Origin: Streptosporangium nondiastaticum
GTDB lineage: Bacteria > Actinomycetota > Actinomycetes > Streptomycetales > Streptomycetaceae
Length of the DNA stretch: 48,170 bases
NCBI RefSeq assembly: GCF_003011965.1
Contig: NZ_PXWG01000043.1
Coordinates: 1-48,170 of the forward strand
Reading direction: 5' to 3'
A program made the position numbers and the translations under genes. The first letter of the stretch is position 1. Every line of letters starts with the position of its first letter. Below, piece after piece: positions 14,786-22,672 of this stretch. The notes under the pieces were generated by a model. It saw only the letters and a list, made by a program, of their open reading frames with translations, was not told the DNA's origin and did no database searches.

Positions 14786-14928
14786 GTGCTCATCCCCCAC
14801 TTATATCCCCGCATTGCGCGAAGTAAGTGATCATCTCCGACGTGGCGGCAGGCCGCAACCGGCCATGTCATAAACCGTCCTGACGGTATGTGTGGTGGTG
14901 GGGGAGGGGTGTTTGGGAGGGTCGGGGG
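14786..14928. promoter_or_regulatory. Divergent promoter region of the TrmB/LuxR regulator and the 97-aa gene
   Basis: It contains a perfect palindrome ACCGTC-CT-GACGGT at 14874-14887 and a wider pair CACTTA (14798-14803) / TAAGTG (14824-14829). Both are candidate operators. The interval is AT-richer than the flanking genes. Confidence 0.5.
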
Positions 14929-15222
14929 ATGTACCTCGTTCACGTACACCTCCGGGCGCCCGAGGGCGCCGCGTTCCCCGAGGCCGCCGGCGAGGCGGTG
15001 CGCCGGCTGGCGCGGCCGGAAGAGGGCATCGAGCACGTCGTCGACCGGCTGCGGGCTCCGGCGGGCCCGGTCCTGGGCGTCTACGTCCTCGCCGACGGGC
15101 TGCACCAGGCGGAGGCCCGGGCCGCCCGCGCGTGCGGGCGGGCGCTCGCGGAGATCCCGGCGTTCCGGGGCTGGACGCTGGCCGACGCCGAGGTGCCGCT
15201 CGTCAGCGCCTTCTGGGAGTAG
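14929..15222 (+). CDS. 97-residue protein of unknown function, divergent from the TrmB/LuxR regulator
   Basis: It starts at the ATG at 14929, with GGGAGGGTCGGGGG just upstream, and reads MYLVHVHLRAPEGAAFPEAA. Predicted secondary structure by eye alternates strand (YLVHVHLRAP), helix (FPEAAGEAVRRLA), strand (GPVLGVYVLAD), helix (LHQAEARAARACGRALAEI) and strand (LADAEVPLVSAFWE). This would suit a small ferredoxin-like fold. No signal peptide, membrane segment or catalytic motif is visible. The position between a sensor-type regulator and tiny peptide ORFs suggests a role in producing or sensing that peptide; this is inference only. I do not recognise a named family. Confidence 0.75.
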   Translation: MYLVHVHLRAPEGAAFPEAAGEAVRRLARPEEGIEHVVDRLRAPAGPVLGVYVLADGLHQAEARAARACGRALAEIPAFRGWTLADAEVPLVSAFWE

Positions 15223-15317
15223 CCCGCTGTCCGCAAGCGGCCGGCCCGTGGCCCGGCGCGGCCGTCCTGGCCCGTTCCGTCCACGGCCGATTTCGGCCAT
15301 ACGAAAAGGCTTCCACC

Positions 15318-15341
15318 ATGCCTGACCTGCGACGAAGCTAG
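15318..15341 (+). CDS. Possible 7-codon leader peptide (MPDLRRS)
   Basis: The ATG is preceded by GAAAAGG with eight bases of spacing, and the ORF stops after seven codons. It lies just after a small GGCCG-ATTT-CGGCC hairpin at 15285-15298 and 110 bases before the 20-residue peptide ORF. It could be a translated leader or attenuator, or chance. Confidence 0.3.
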   Translation: MPDLRRS

Positions 15342-15450
15342 TTATTGCCAGCAGGGAACACCACCCGGCGGGCACGACCGGCCGACGCCACCGCGGGACG
15401 TGGACCGGTTCCAGACAGCCCCACGAACCGTTCCGAAGGACAGCACCATC

Positions 15451-15513
15451 ATGATCCGCTCCCGCACCGCCCAGACCGCCGCCGCTCCTGCCGGCGACAT
15501 GATCTGGCAGTAG
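15451..15513 (+). CDS. Candidate 20-residue peptide ending DMIWQ
   Basis: A 20-codon ORF starts at the ATG at 15451, with GAAGGA ten bases upstream, and ends in TAG. The sequence runs MIRSRTAQ, then an Ala/Thr/Pro-rich middle, then GDMIWQ. A basic N-terminus, flexible middle and aromatic C-terminus suit a signalling peptide or a short precursor. It has no hydrophobic signal sequence. It is flanked by the 97-aa gene and TrmB/LuxR regulator upstream and the CHAP-hydrolase gene 171 bases downstream. No comparison could be run, so reality of expression rests on the SD, position and composition. Confidence 0.5.
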   Translation: MIRSRTAQTAAAPAGDMIWQ

Positions 15514-15684
15514 TCGTCCCCTCCGGCCCCCGCGCCGTACCGCCGTAGACCGGTTCCTCCGCGGATCAGGTCCGGCAGCTCCCCTCGCGTGAGGCGGTTC
15601 CGCCCTTCCGGCGTCGATGCCCCTCCCGCCCCCTCACTTCCCCCGGCCGCGCCCTGCCCGCGCGCCTCGAAAGGTCCCTGCGCC

Positions 15685-17718
15685 ATGTCCGGAATCACCC
15701 GTAAGTCCGCCGCCACCGGCGTCGCCTCCCTGCTCGCCGTCGCCGCCTTCAGCGGCCTGATCGGCGCGCCCGCCGCCCACGCCGCCTCCCCGCAGGAGGT
15801 GCTCGCCGCCGCCGCGAACGGCGAGCTCGGCAAGGGCCCGTGCGGCAGCGGCGGCTACGAGAACGGCCTGAGCCAGAGCAACAGCTGCGACGGGCGCGGC
15901 GGCCAGGACCACGCCTGGTGCGCGGACTTCGTCGGCTGGGTGTGGGCCAAGGCCAACATCCGCGGCACGAGCATGCTCACGGACGGCGCCGCCAGCTTCT
16001 ACGAGTACGGCCAGAAGTACGGCACGCTCTCCAGCACCCCGCACGTCGGTGACGCGGTCGTCTACAACTACCGCAACGGCTACGCAGACCACGTCGCCAT
16101 GGTCACGGACGTCTCCGACGGCGAGGTCACGATCACCGGCGGCAACCAGGGCGGCTACCCCGGGCGCGTCAGCAGGGCCACCACCACCCGCTACCACGTC
16201 GGCGACTCTCCGTGGGGCCAGCGCATCAGCGGCTACATCTCGCCCAAGTTCCAGGAGGCCGCCCCGCCGAGCGTCTCCCTCAAGGGTCTGCCCGGCAAGA
16301 CGGTGTCCGGCGTGGCGCAGCTGAGCGCCTCGGCCTCGCAGGGCACGTACCCGGTGGCCTCCGTGCAGTACTACGTGGACGGTGAGCCGGTCAGCGACAA
16401 GGTGACCAAGGCCCCGTACGGCTTCTCCTTCGACTCCGCGAGCGTGCCGGACGGCAAGCACATCCTGACCGTCGAGGCCACCGACACCGCGGGCACCACC
16501 GGCACCACCCGCGCCGAGATCATCACCACCAACGGTGAGTCGAACTCCACGTACAAGGCCGACTTCAACGGTGACGGCAAGGCCGACATCGCCGTGCTGT
16601 ACAACTACGGCCAGCAGTCCGACGGCAGCAACCGCACGGGCCTGTGGGTCTACTACAGCGAGGGCAAGTCCTTCAGCAACCCGGTCAAGGTGTGGGACAA
16701 CGCCGACGCCGGCACCGGCAGCTGGAACTGGAGCCGCTCGAAGATCACCGCAGGTGACTTCAACGGCGACGGCAAGGCCGACATCGGCATCCTTTACAAC
16801 GGCGGCGAGGACGAGAAGGGCGTCAACCACACCGCCCTGTGGACGCTGAGCAGCAACGGCAAGGGCTTCGACAAGCCGGTCCGCACGTGGGAGAGCGTCG
16901 ACTCCGGGTCCGGCAGCTGGAACTGGAACCGCTCCAAGGTCACCTCAGGCGACTTCAACGGCGACGGCAAGACCGACATCGGCGTCCTCTACAACGGCGG
17001 CGAGGACGAGAAGGGCGTCAACCACACCGCGCTGTGGACCTTCGGCAGCAACGGCAAGGGCTTCGAGAAGCCGGTGCGTGCGTGGGAGAGCGTCGACGCC
17101 GGTACCGGTAGCTGGAACTGGGACCGCAGCAAGGCGTTCGCCGGTGACTTCAACGGTGACGGCAAGGCGGACGTCGGCGTCCTCTACGACAACGGCGAGG
17201 ACGACAAGGGCGTCAACCACACCGCGCTGTGGACCTTCGGCAGCAACGGCAAGGGCTTCGAGAAGCCGGTCCGTACGTGGGAGAGCGTCGACTCCGGGTC
17301 CGGCAGCTGGAACTGGAACCGCTCCAAGCCCGTCGTCGGTGACTTCGACGGCGACGGCAAGGCCGATGTCGCGGTCCTCTACAACCAGGGCCAGACGGAG
17401 GACGGGCGCAACAGCACGGCCGTCTGGAAGTTCACCAGCACCGGCAGCGGCTTCACCAAGCCCGTCAAGCTCTGGGACAACGGCTCCGACAGCTGGAACT
17501 CCGAGTCCAGCAAGCTGGTCGCCGGCGACTACGACGGCGACGGCAAGACCGACCTGGGCGTCCTCTACAACCAGGGCCAGACGGACGACAAGCGCAACAG
17601 CACGGCCGTCTGGAAGTTCACCAGCACCGGCGCCGGCTTCGACGCCCCCGCCAAGGTCTGGGACAGCATCGACTCCGGTACGGGCAGCTGGAACTGGAAG
17701 GCCAGCAAGCTCGGCTGA
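15685..17718 (+). CDS. Secreted CHAP-domain cell-wall hydrolase with Ig-like domain and six FG-GAP repeats
   Basis: 677 residues from the ATG at 15685, with GAAAGG upstream. The Sec signal peptide ends near AAHAAS (about residue 34). The CHAP domain (about 40-185) has the catalytic Cys in HAWCADFVGWVW and the His in YADHVAMVTDV. It would cut peptidoglycan as an amidase or endopeptidase. A bacterial Ig-like domain follows (about 200-285; VQYYVDGEPVSD). The C-terminal half is six FG-GAP/VCBS repeats, each opening with DFNGDGKADI-type Ca-binding loops and containing a SWNW motif. Six repeats would form a propeller, perhaps binding wall glycan or protein. The next gene has the same tail on a different catalytic head. 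Confidence 0.93.
   Translation: MSGITRKSAATGVASLLAVAAFSGLIGAPAAHAASPQEVLAAAANGELGKGPCGSGGYENGLSQSNSCDGRGGQDHAWCADFVGWVWAKANIRGTSMLTDGAASFYEYGQKYGTLSSTPHVGDAVVYNYRNGYADHVAMVTDVSDGEVTITGGNQGGYPGRVSRATTTRYHVGDSPWGQRISGYISPKFQEAAPPSVSLKGLPGKTVSGVAQLSASASQGTYPVASVQYYVDGEPVSDKVTKAPYGFSFDSASVPDGKHILTVEATDTAGTTGTTRAEIITTNGESNSTYKADFNGDGKADIAVLYNYGQQSDGSNRTGLWVYYSEGKSFSNPVKVWDNADAGTGSWNWSRSKITAGDFNGDGKADIGILYNGGEDEKGVNHTALWTLSSNGKGFDKPVRTWESVDSGSGSWNWNRSKVTSGDFNGDGKTDIGVLYNGGEDEKGVNHTALWTFGSNGKGFEKPVRAWESVDAGTGSWNWDRSKAFAGDFNGDGKADVGVLYDNGEDDKGVNHTALWTFGSNGKGFEKPVRTWESVDSGSGSWNWNRSKPVVGDFDGDGKADVAVLYNQGQTEDGRNSTAVWKFTSTGSGFTKPVKLWDNGSDSWNSESSKLVAGDYDGDGKTDLGVLYNQGQTDDKRNSTAVWKFTSTGAGFDAPAKVWDSIDSGTGSWNWKASKLG
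16561..17715 (+). repeat. Array of six FG-GAP-encoding repeats (CHAP protein)
   Basis: Units of about 190 bases begin at gacttcaacggtgacggcaa-like sequences near 16561, 16756, 16951, 17146, 17341 and 17527. Several units are nearly identical at the DNA level, which suggests recent duplication or gene conversion. Confidence 0.85.
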
Positions 17719-17823
17719 TGCCCGGCAGGCCCGACGGCCGCCCCGTACGGGTGGCGGACCGGATCCCCTCCGGTCCGCCACCCGGCCCCCGCTCGTACCA
17801 CCACCGAAACGGAAACCCCCTCC

Positions 17824-19632
17824 ATGTCCCGCCCTGCCCGGCAGCCCCTGACGCTCGCGCTCGCCGCCATCGCCCTCGCCAGCCCGCTGCTCGTCTCCTC
17901 GCCCGCCTCCGCCGCCTCCGTGGCCACCTGGGACAAGGTCGCCCAGTGCGAGAGCGGCGGCGACTGGAGCATCAACACCGGCAACGGCTACTACGGCGGC
18001 CTGCAGTTCTCCGCCGACACCTGGCGCGCGTACGGCGGCACCCAGTACGCGCCCTACGCCCACCAGGCCACCAAGCAGCAGCAGATCCTGATCGCCGAGA
18101 AGGTCCTCAAGGGCCAGGGCCCGGGGGCCTGGGGCTGCGCGCCCGGCACCGGGCTCGCCACCGACCACGCCGACCCCTACCCGGACCCGACGCCGCCCGT
18201 CTCCAAGGTCACCGGCCCGGCCGGCGGCACCATAGCCACCGGTACGGTGACGCTCAGCGCCTCCGTCTCCGTCGCGGTCGGCAAGCCCGTCAGCGCGACG
18301 TTCCTCGTCGACGGCAAGGCCGTGGGGACCGCCAAGGGCTCCGGTCCCTCGTACGACCTGGCGCTCGACACCACCCGCCTGTCCGACGGCCCGCACACGC
18401 TCACCGTCACGGCGGCCGACGACTCCGGTCAGAGCGGCAAGGAATCCGGGTCCGTCCCCTTCTTCGTCGCGAACAAGGCCACCGCGGGCGGCGCCACCGG
18501 TGACTTCAACGGGGACGGCAAGGCCGACATCGCCGTCCTCTACAACGAGGGCGAGGACGGCAAGGGCGGCTACCGCAGCGCCCTGTGGACCTTCACCAGC
18601 ACCGGCAACGGCTTCGCCAAGCCGGTCAAGCAGTGGACGAGCGCGACGAGCTGGAACGGCGACCGCAGCAAGGTCGTCGCCGGTGACTTCGACGGCGACG
18701 GCAAGACCGATGTCGGCGTGCTCTACAACGGCGGCCAGGAGGCCGACGGGAAGAACCGTACGGCTCTGTGGTCCTTCACCAGCACGGGCAACGGCTTCCG
18801 CGCGCCGGTGAAGGCGTGGGACAGCATCGACTCCGGCTCCGGAAGCTGGAACTGGGACCGCAGCAAGCCCGTCGCGGGCGACTTCAACGGTGACGGCAAG
18901 GCCGACGTCGGCGTCCTGTACACCGAGGGTGAGGACGGCAAGGGCGTCAACCACACGGCCCTGTGGATTTTCACGAGCGACGGCAACGGCTTCGCCAAGC
19001 CGGTCAAGCAGTGGACGAGCGCGACGAGCTGGAACGGCGACCGCAGCAAGGTCGTCGCCGGTGACTTCAACGGCGACGGCAAGACCGACGTGGGCGTGCT
19101 GTACAACGGCGGCCAGGAGGCCGACGGGAAGAACCGCACCGCCCTGTGGAGCATCCCGTCCACCGGCAGCGGCTTCGGTGACGCCGTGAAGGCGTGGGAC
19201 AGCATCGACTCCGGGTTCGGCAGCTGGAACTGGGACCGCAGCAAGGTCGTCGCCGGTGACTTCAACGGTGACGGCAAGGCCGATGTCGGCGTCCTCTACG
19301 ACAACGGCGAGGACGGCAAGGGCGTCAACCACACCGCGCTGTGGACCTTCGGCAGCAACGGCAAGGGCTTCGACAAGCCGAACCGTACGTGGGAGAGCGT
19401 GGACTCCGGCACGGGCAGCTGGAACGGCGCCCGGAGCAAGGTCACCGCCGGTGACTTCGACGGCGACGGCAAGGCCGACGTCGGTGTCCTCTACAACAAC
19501 GGTCAGGAGGGCGACGGCACCAACCGCACCGCCCTGTGGACCACGGCCGGCACCAAGGGCGCGCTCGACCGCTTCACCAAGGCCTGGACCAGCGAGGACA
19601 GCTGGAACTGGTTCCGGAGCGACCTCGCCTGA
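17824..19632 (+). CDS. Secreted Rpf-type transglycosylase with Ig-like domain and six FG-GAP repeats
   Basis: 602 residues. The Sec signal peptide ends near ASAAS (about residue 37). The resuscitation-promoting-factor domain (about 38-115) has WDKVAQCESGGDWSINTGNG with the catalytic Glu, YYGGLQFSADTWRAYGG and a second Cys in GAWGCAPG. It would cleave glycan strands as a lytic transglycosylase. An Ig-like domain (about 125-215) and six FG-GAP repeats follow, the latter opening with DFNGDGKADI-type loops. It lies 105 bases after the CHAP gene with the same orientation and tail, so the pair probably arose by tail duplication. Family members usually carry LysM or G5 rather than FG-GAP tails. Rpf proteins promote spore germination and exit from dormancy. 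Confidence 0.93.
   Translation: MSRPARQPLTLALAAIALASPLLVSSPASAASVATWDKVAQCESGGDWSINTGNGYYGGLQFSADTWRAYGGTQYAPYAHQATKQQQILIAEKVLKGQGPGAWGCAPGTGLATDHADPYPDPTPPVSKVTGPAGGTIATGTVTLSASVSVAVGKPVSATFLVDGKAVGTAKGSGPSYDLALDTTRLSDGPHTLTVTAADDSGQSGKESGSVPFFVANKATAGGATGDFNGDGKADIAVLYNEGEDGKGGYRSALWTFTSTGNGFAKPVKQWTSATSWNGDRSKVVAGDFDGDGKTDVGVLYNGGQEADGKNRTALWSFTSTGNGFRAPVKAWDSIDSGSGSWNWDRSKPVAGDFNGDGKADVGVLYTEGEDGKGVNHTALWIFTSDGNGFAKPVKQWTSATSWNGDRSKVVAGDFNGDGKTDVGVLYNGGQEADGKNRTALWSIPSTGSGFGDAVKAWDSIDSGFGSWNWDRSKVVAGDFNGDGKADVGVLYDNGEDGKGVNHTALWTFGSNGKGFDKPNRTWESVDSGTGSWNGARSKVTAGDFDGDGKADVGVLYNNGQEGDGTNRTALWTTAGTKGALDRFTKAWTSEDSWNWFRSDLA
18502..19630 (+). repeat. Array of six FG-GAP-encoding repeats (Rpf protein)
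   Basis: Repeat openings lie near 18502, 18685, 18880, 19063, 19258 and 19453. A stretch starting gtcaagcagtggacgagcgc near 18625 recurs essentially unchanged near 19005, so blades alternate in two types. Confidence 0.85.
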
Positions 19633-19650
19633 ACCCTGCGCCCCGCGCCC

Positions 19651-19701
19651 CGTAGCGCCCTCCCGTCACCTCTGGGTAAGAAGTGACGGGAGGGCGCTAC
19701 G
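19651..19701. terminator. Rho-independent-type hairpin after the Rpf gene
   Basis: A perfect 19-base stem (CGTAGCGCCCTCCCGTCAC and its complement) has a 13-base loop, starting 18 bases after the stop codon. There is no long T-tract, as is common in Streptomyces. Confidence 0.8.
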
Positions 19702-19781
19702 GCCGTCATGGGGCGGAATGGGCCCGACATTCTTAGGCTGGAGTGCAGAATCTGCGCTCAGCAACGGAATGTGAGGCTCGG

Positions 19782-20954
19782 GTGGCAGCAGGCGGGGAGT
19801 GCGACGATCGGCTGCGCGCCGTGGTGGAGCTGGCCCAGTCGATGGCGGCGGCACGTACCCCCTTGGACACGGTGGCCGCCGCCGCGGAGCGGGTGATGAC
19901 CGCGCTGGGCGGCAGCTTCGCCGCCGTGTCCGTGTGGGAGCGCGAGCGCGGGCGGCTGCGCGTCATGGTCAACGCGGGGGAGCTGACCGCGGGGGAGGAG
20001 CGCTTCCCGGAGGACGAGTCCTATCCGGTGCACGACTTCCCCGAGATCGCGGAGTTCCTCCACGAGGAGTGGGCGGGCGGCGGCACCGAGCCCCGCGCGT
20101 GGGTCGAGAGCATGGACGGGGCCGCGGAGACGGGCGGCGGGCAGGGCGCCTACCGCCACGAGCGGGTCGCCGCGCTGCGCCGCCGCGGCCGGGGTTACTG
20201 CGTCGTCGCGCCCGTCGTCCTGCACGGGCGGGCCTGGGGCGAGCTGTACGTGGCCCGGCCGCCCGGGGCGCCCGCCTTCTGCCGTGCGGACGCCGACTTC
20301 GCGACCGTCCTGGCGGCCGTGGCAGCGGCGGGGATCGCGCAGACCGAGCAACTGGAGGAGGTCCGGCGGCTGGCCTTCACCGATCCGCTGACCGGGCTCG
20401 CCAACCGGCGCGCGGTCGACGCGCGGCTCGACGAGGCCGTGGAGCGGCACCTCGCGGACGGCGTCGTCGTCAGCCTGGTGGTGTGTGATCTCAACGGGCT
20501 CAAGCGGGTCAACGACACGCAGGGGCACGCGGTCGGCGACCGGCTGCTGGAGCGGTTCGGGTCCGTGCTGTCGCTGTGCGGCGCGATGCTGCCGGGCGCG
20601 CTGGCCGCGCGGCTGGGCGGCGACGAGTTCTGCCTGCTGACGGTGGGTCCGGACGCGGACGAGGTCGTCGCCGTGGCCGCCCAACTGTGCCGCCGCGCCG
20701 CGGCGTTGGAGCTGGGCGAGGGGGTCTCCTGCGGCATCGCCTCCACGGGTGACCCGATCGGCCCGGTGGCCACGGCCCGGCGGCTGTTCCGGCTCGCCGA
20801 CGCGGCGCAGTACCGGGCGAAGGCGGCGCGGGCGGCCGAGCCGGTCGTCGCCGGGCGGGCCGGGGGACCGGCCGACCCCGTGGTCCAGCTCGCCGATCAT
20901 CCGCCCGCCGCGCCGGCGGCCGAGCGGCGGCGGTTCCGGGGGCGGCGGCCGTGA
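19782..20954 (+). CDS. cdgE: Diguanylate cyclase, GAF-GGDEF
   Basis: 390 residues from the GTG at 19782, with GAGG five bases upstream. A GTG at 19743 would add 13 residues but sits next to a possible -10 (TAGGCT, 19734-19739). The GAF domain (about 10-190) reads FAAVSVWERERGRLRVMV and HGRAWGELYVARP. The GGDEF domain (about 200-355) has FTDPLTGLANRRA, CDLNGLKRVNDTQGH and an intact RLGGDEFCLL active site. The RxxD product-inhibition site five residues upstream is absent (sequence there is GALAAR). It makes c-di-GMP, which controls development through BldD in streptomycetes. The symbol rests on my memory that CdgE is a GAF-GGDEF protein next to hutH. Confidence 0.9.
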   Translation: MAAGGECDDRLRAVVELAQSMAAARTPLDTVAAAAERVMTALGGSFAAVSVWERERGRLRVMVNAGELTAGEERFPEDESYPVHDFPEIAEFLHEEWAGGGTEPRAWVESMDGAAETGGGQGAYRHERVAALRRRGRGYCVVAPVVLHGRAWGELYVARPPGAPAFCRADADFATVLAAVAAAGIAQTEQLEEVRRLAFTDPLTGLANRRAVDARLDEAVERHLADGVVVSLVVCDLNGLKRVNDTQGHAVGDRLLERFGSVLSLCGAMLPGALAARLGGDEFCLLTVGPDADEVVAVAAQLCRRAAALELGEGVSCGIASTGDPIGPVATARRLFRLADAAQYRAKAARAAEPVVAGRAGGPADPVVQLADHPPAAPAAERRRFRGRRP

Positions 20955-21105
20955 CGGGAGCCCGGGCGGCCGTGGCGGGAGCCCGGGCGAAGGCCTCCGG
21001 GCCCGGTCCGGCATGCGGAACGGGTCCCTACGCGTTGTACCTGACAGGCAACCCATCGGCTATGTACAGGCAGCGATTCAGTCTCTAGGGTGCCTGAATA
21101 TGGAT

Positions 21106-22644
21106 ATGCACACTGTGGTGGTGGGGACGGCCGGGACGACCGCGGAAGACGTGATCGCCGTGGCACGGGGCGCCGCGCGCGTCGTCGTATCGGACGAAGC
21201 GCTGGCCGCGGTGGCGCAGTCGCGCCGCGTCATCGACGACCTCGCCGCCAAGCCCGACCCCGTGTACGGCGTCTCCACCGGCTTCGGAGCCCTCGCCGTC
21301 CGCCACATCAGCCCCGAGCTGCGCGCCCAGCTGCAGCGCAACATCGTGCGCTCGCACGCCGCCGGCATGGGCCCGCGCGTCGAGCGCGAGGTCGTCCGCG
21401 CGCTGATGTTCCTGCGCCTGAAGACCCTCGCCTCGGGCCGCACCGGCGTGCGCCCGCTCGTGGTCGAGACCATGGCGGCCATCCTCAACGCCGGCATCAC
21501 CCCCGTCGTGCACGAGTACGGCTCCCTGGGCTGTTCCGGCGACCTCGCGCCGCTCTCCCACTGCGCGCTCACGCTCATGGGCGAGGGCGACGCGGAGGGC
21601 CCCGACGGCGTCGTCCGCCCCGCCGGGCAGCTCCTCGCCGAGCACGGCATCGAGCCCGTCGAGCTGCGCGAGAAGGAGGGCCTGGCCCTCCTCAACGGCA
21701 CCGACGGCATGCTCGGCATGCTGGTCATGGCCTGCGCCGACCTCGCCCGCCTCTACACCTCGGCCGACGTCACCGCCGCCCTGTCGCTGGAGGCCCTGCT
21801 CGGCACCGAGAAGGTCCTCGCGCCCGAGCTGCACGCCATCCGGCCCCACCCGGGCCAGGGCGCCAGCGCCGACAACATGCTGCGCGTCCTCGCGGGCTCC
21901 GGGCTCACCGGGCACCACCAGGACGACGCGCCGCGCGTCCAGGACGCCTACTCCATCCGCTGCGCCCCGCAGGTCGCCGGCGCCGGCCGCGACACCCTGG
22001 CGCACGCCCGCCTGGTCGCCGACCGCGAGCTCGCCTCCGCCGTCGACAACCCCGTGGTGCTGCCCGACGGCCGCGTCGAGTCCAACGGCAACTTCCACGG
22101 CGCCCCGGTCGCCTACGTCCTGGACTTCCTCGCCATCGCCGCCGCCGACCTCGCCTCCATCGCCGAGCGCCGCACGGACCGGCTGCTGGACAAGAACCGC
22201 TCGCACGGCCTGCCGCCGTTCCTGGCCGGCGACGCGGGCGTCGACTCGGGCCTGATGATCGCCCAGTACACGCAGGCCGCCCTGGTCAGCGAGATGAAGC
22301 GGCTGGCCGTCCCCGCCTCGGTGGACTCCATCCCGTCCTCCGCGATGCAGGAGGACCACGTCTCCATGGGCTGGTCGGCCGCCCGCAAGCTCCGTACGGC
22401 CGTGGCCGCCCTCACGCGCGTCATCGCCGTCGAGCTCGTCGCCGCGACCCGCGCCGTCGAGCTGCGCGAGGGCCTCACCCCCTCGCCCGCCACGCAGGCC
22501 GTGCTCAAGGCCGTGCGCGCGGCGGGTGTGGAGGGCCCCGGCGAGGACCGCTTCCTCGCCCCGGACCTGGCCCGCGCGGAGGAATTCGTACGGGCCGGGA
22601 AGCTCGTCGAGGCGGTTGAACCCGTAACGGGCCCGCTGGCGTAA
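21106..22644 (+). CDS. hutH: Histidine ammonia-lyase
   Basis: 512 residues from the ATG at 21106 (MHTVVVGTAGTTAEDVIAVA); an ATG two codons earlier is possible. It converts L-histidine to urocanate and ammonia, the first step of histidine catabolism. The self-formed MIO cofactor triad lies in YGSLGCSGDLAPLSH near residue 145, with Cys-Ser-Gly in place of the commoner Ala-Ser-Gly. I recall Cys there in other streptomycete HutH, so it is probably functional. Other family marks are DPVYGVSTGFGAL, QRNIVRSHAAG and SSAMQEDHVSMGW. The 151-base upstream gap contains AT-richer promoter sequence. No other hut gene is in the window. Confidence 0.97.
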   Translation: MHTVVVGTAGTTAEDVIAVARGAARVVVSDEALAAVAQSRRVIDDLAAKPDPVYGVSTGFGALAVRHISPELRAQLQRNIVRSHAAGMGPRVEREVVRALMFLRLKTLASGRTGVRPLVVETMAAILNAGITPVVHEYGSLGCSGDLAPLSHCALTLMGEGDAEGPDGVVRPAGQLLAEHGIEPVELREKEGLALLNGTDGMLGMLVMACADLARLYTSADVTAALSLEALLGTEKVLAPELHAIRPHPGQGASADNMLRVLAGSGLTGHHQDDAPRVQDAYSIRCAPQVAGAGRDTLAHARLVADRELASAVDNPVVLPDGRVESNGNFHGAPVAYVLDFLAIAAADLASIAERRTDRLLDKNRSHGLPPFLAGDAGVDSGLMIAQYTQAALVSEMKRLAVPASVDSIPSSAMQEDHVSMGWSAARKLRTAVAALTRVIAVELVAATRAVELREGLTPSPATQAVLKAVRAAGVEGPGEDRFLAPDLARAEEFVRAGKLVEAVEPVTGPLA

Positions 22645-22672
22645 CGAAGAAGGTAAAAAAGGTAAAAGTTGG

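Noticed and set aside
16945..19332. A 795-codon open frame on the minus strand opposite the FG-GAP arrays
   Set aside because: It is the antisense of the repeated, high-GC3 FG-GAP coding sequence; such mirror frames are an artefact of codon bias. No SD, and the repeats explain the length.
20960..21005. Direct repeat GGGAGCCCGGGCG after the GGDEF gene as a regulatory site
   Set aside because: Composed of very common GC motifs and most simply read as a weak terminator stem; no distinctive signal.
21535..21560. Cys-Ser-Gly in place of Ala-Ser-Gly at the HutH cofactor site as an inactivating change
   Set aside because: The Ser and Gly that form the cofactor are kept, and I recall Cys at this place in other streptomycete HutH proteins.
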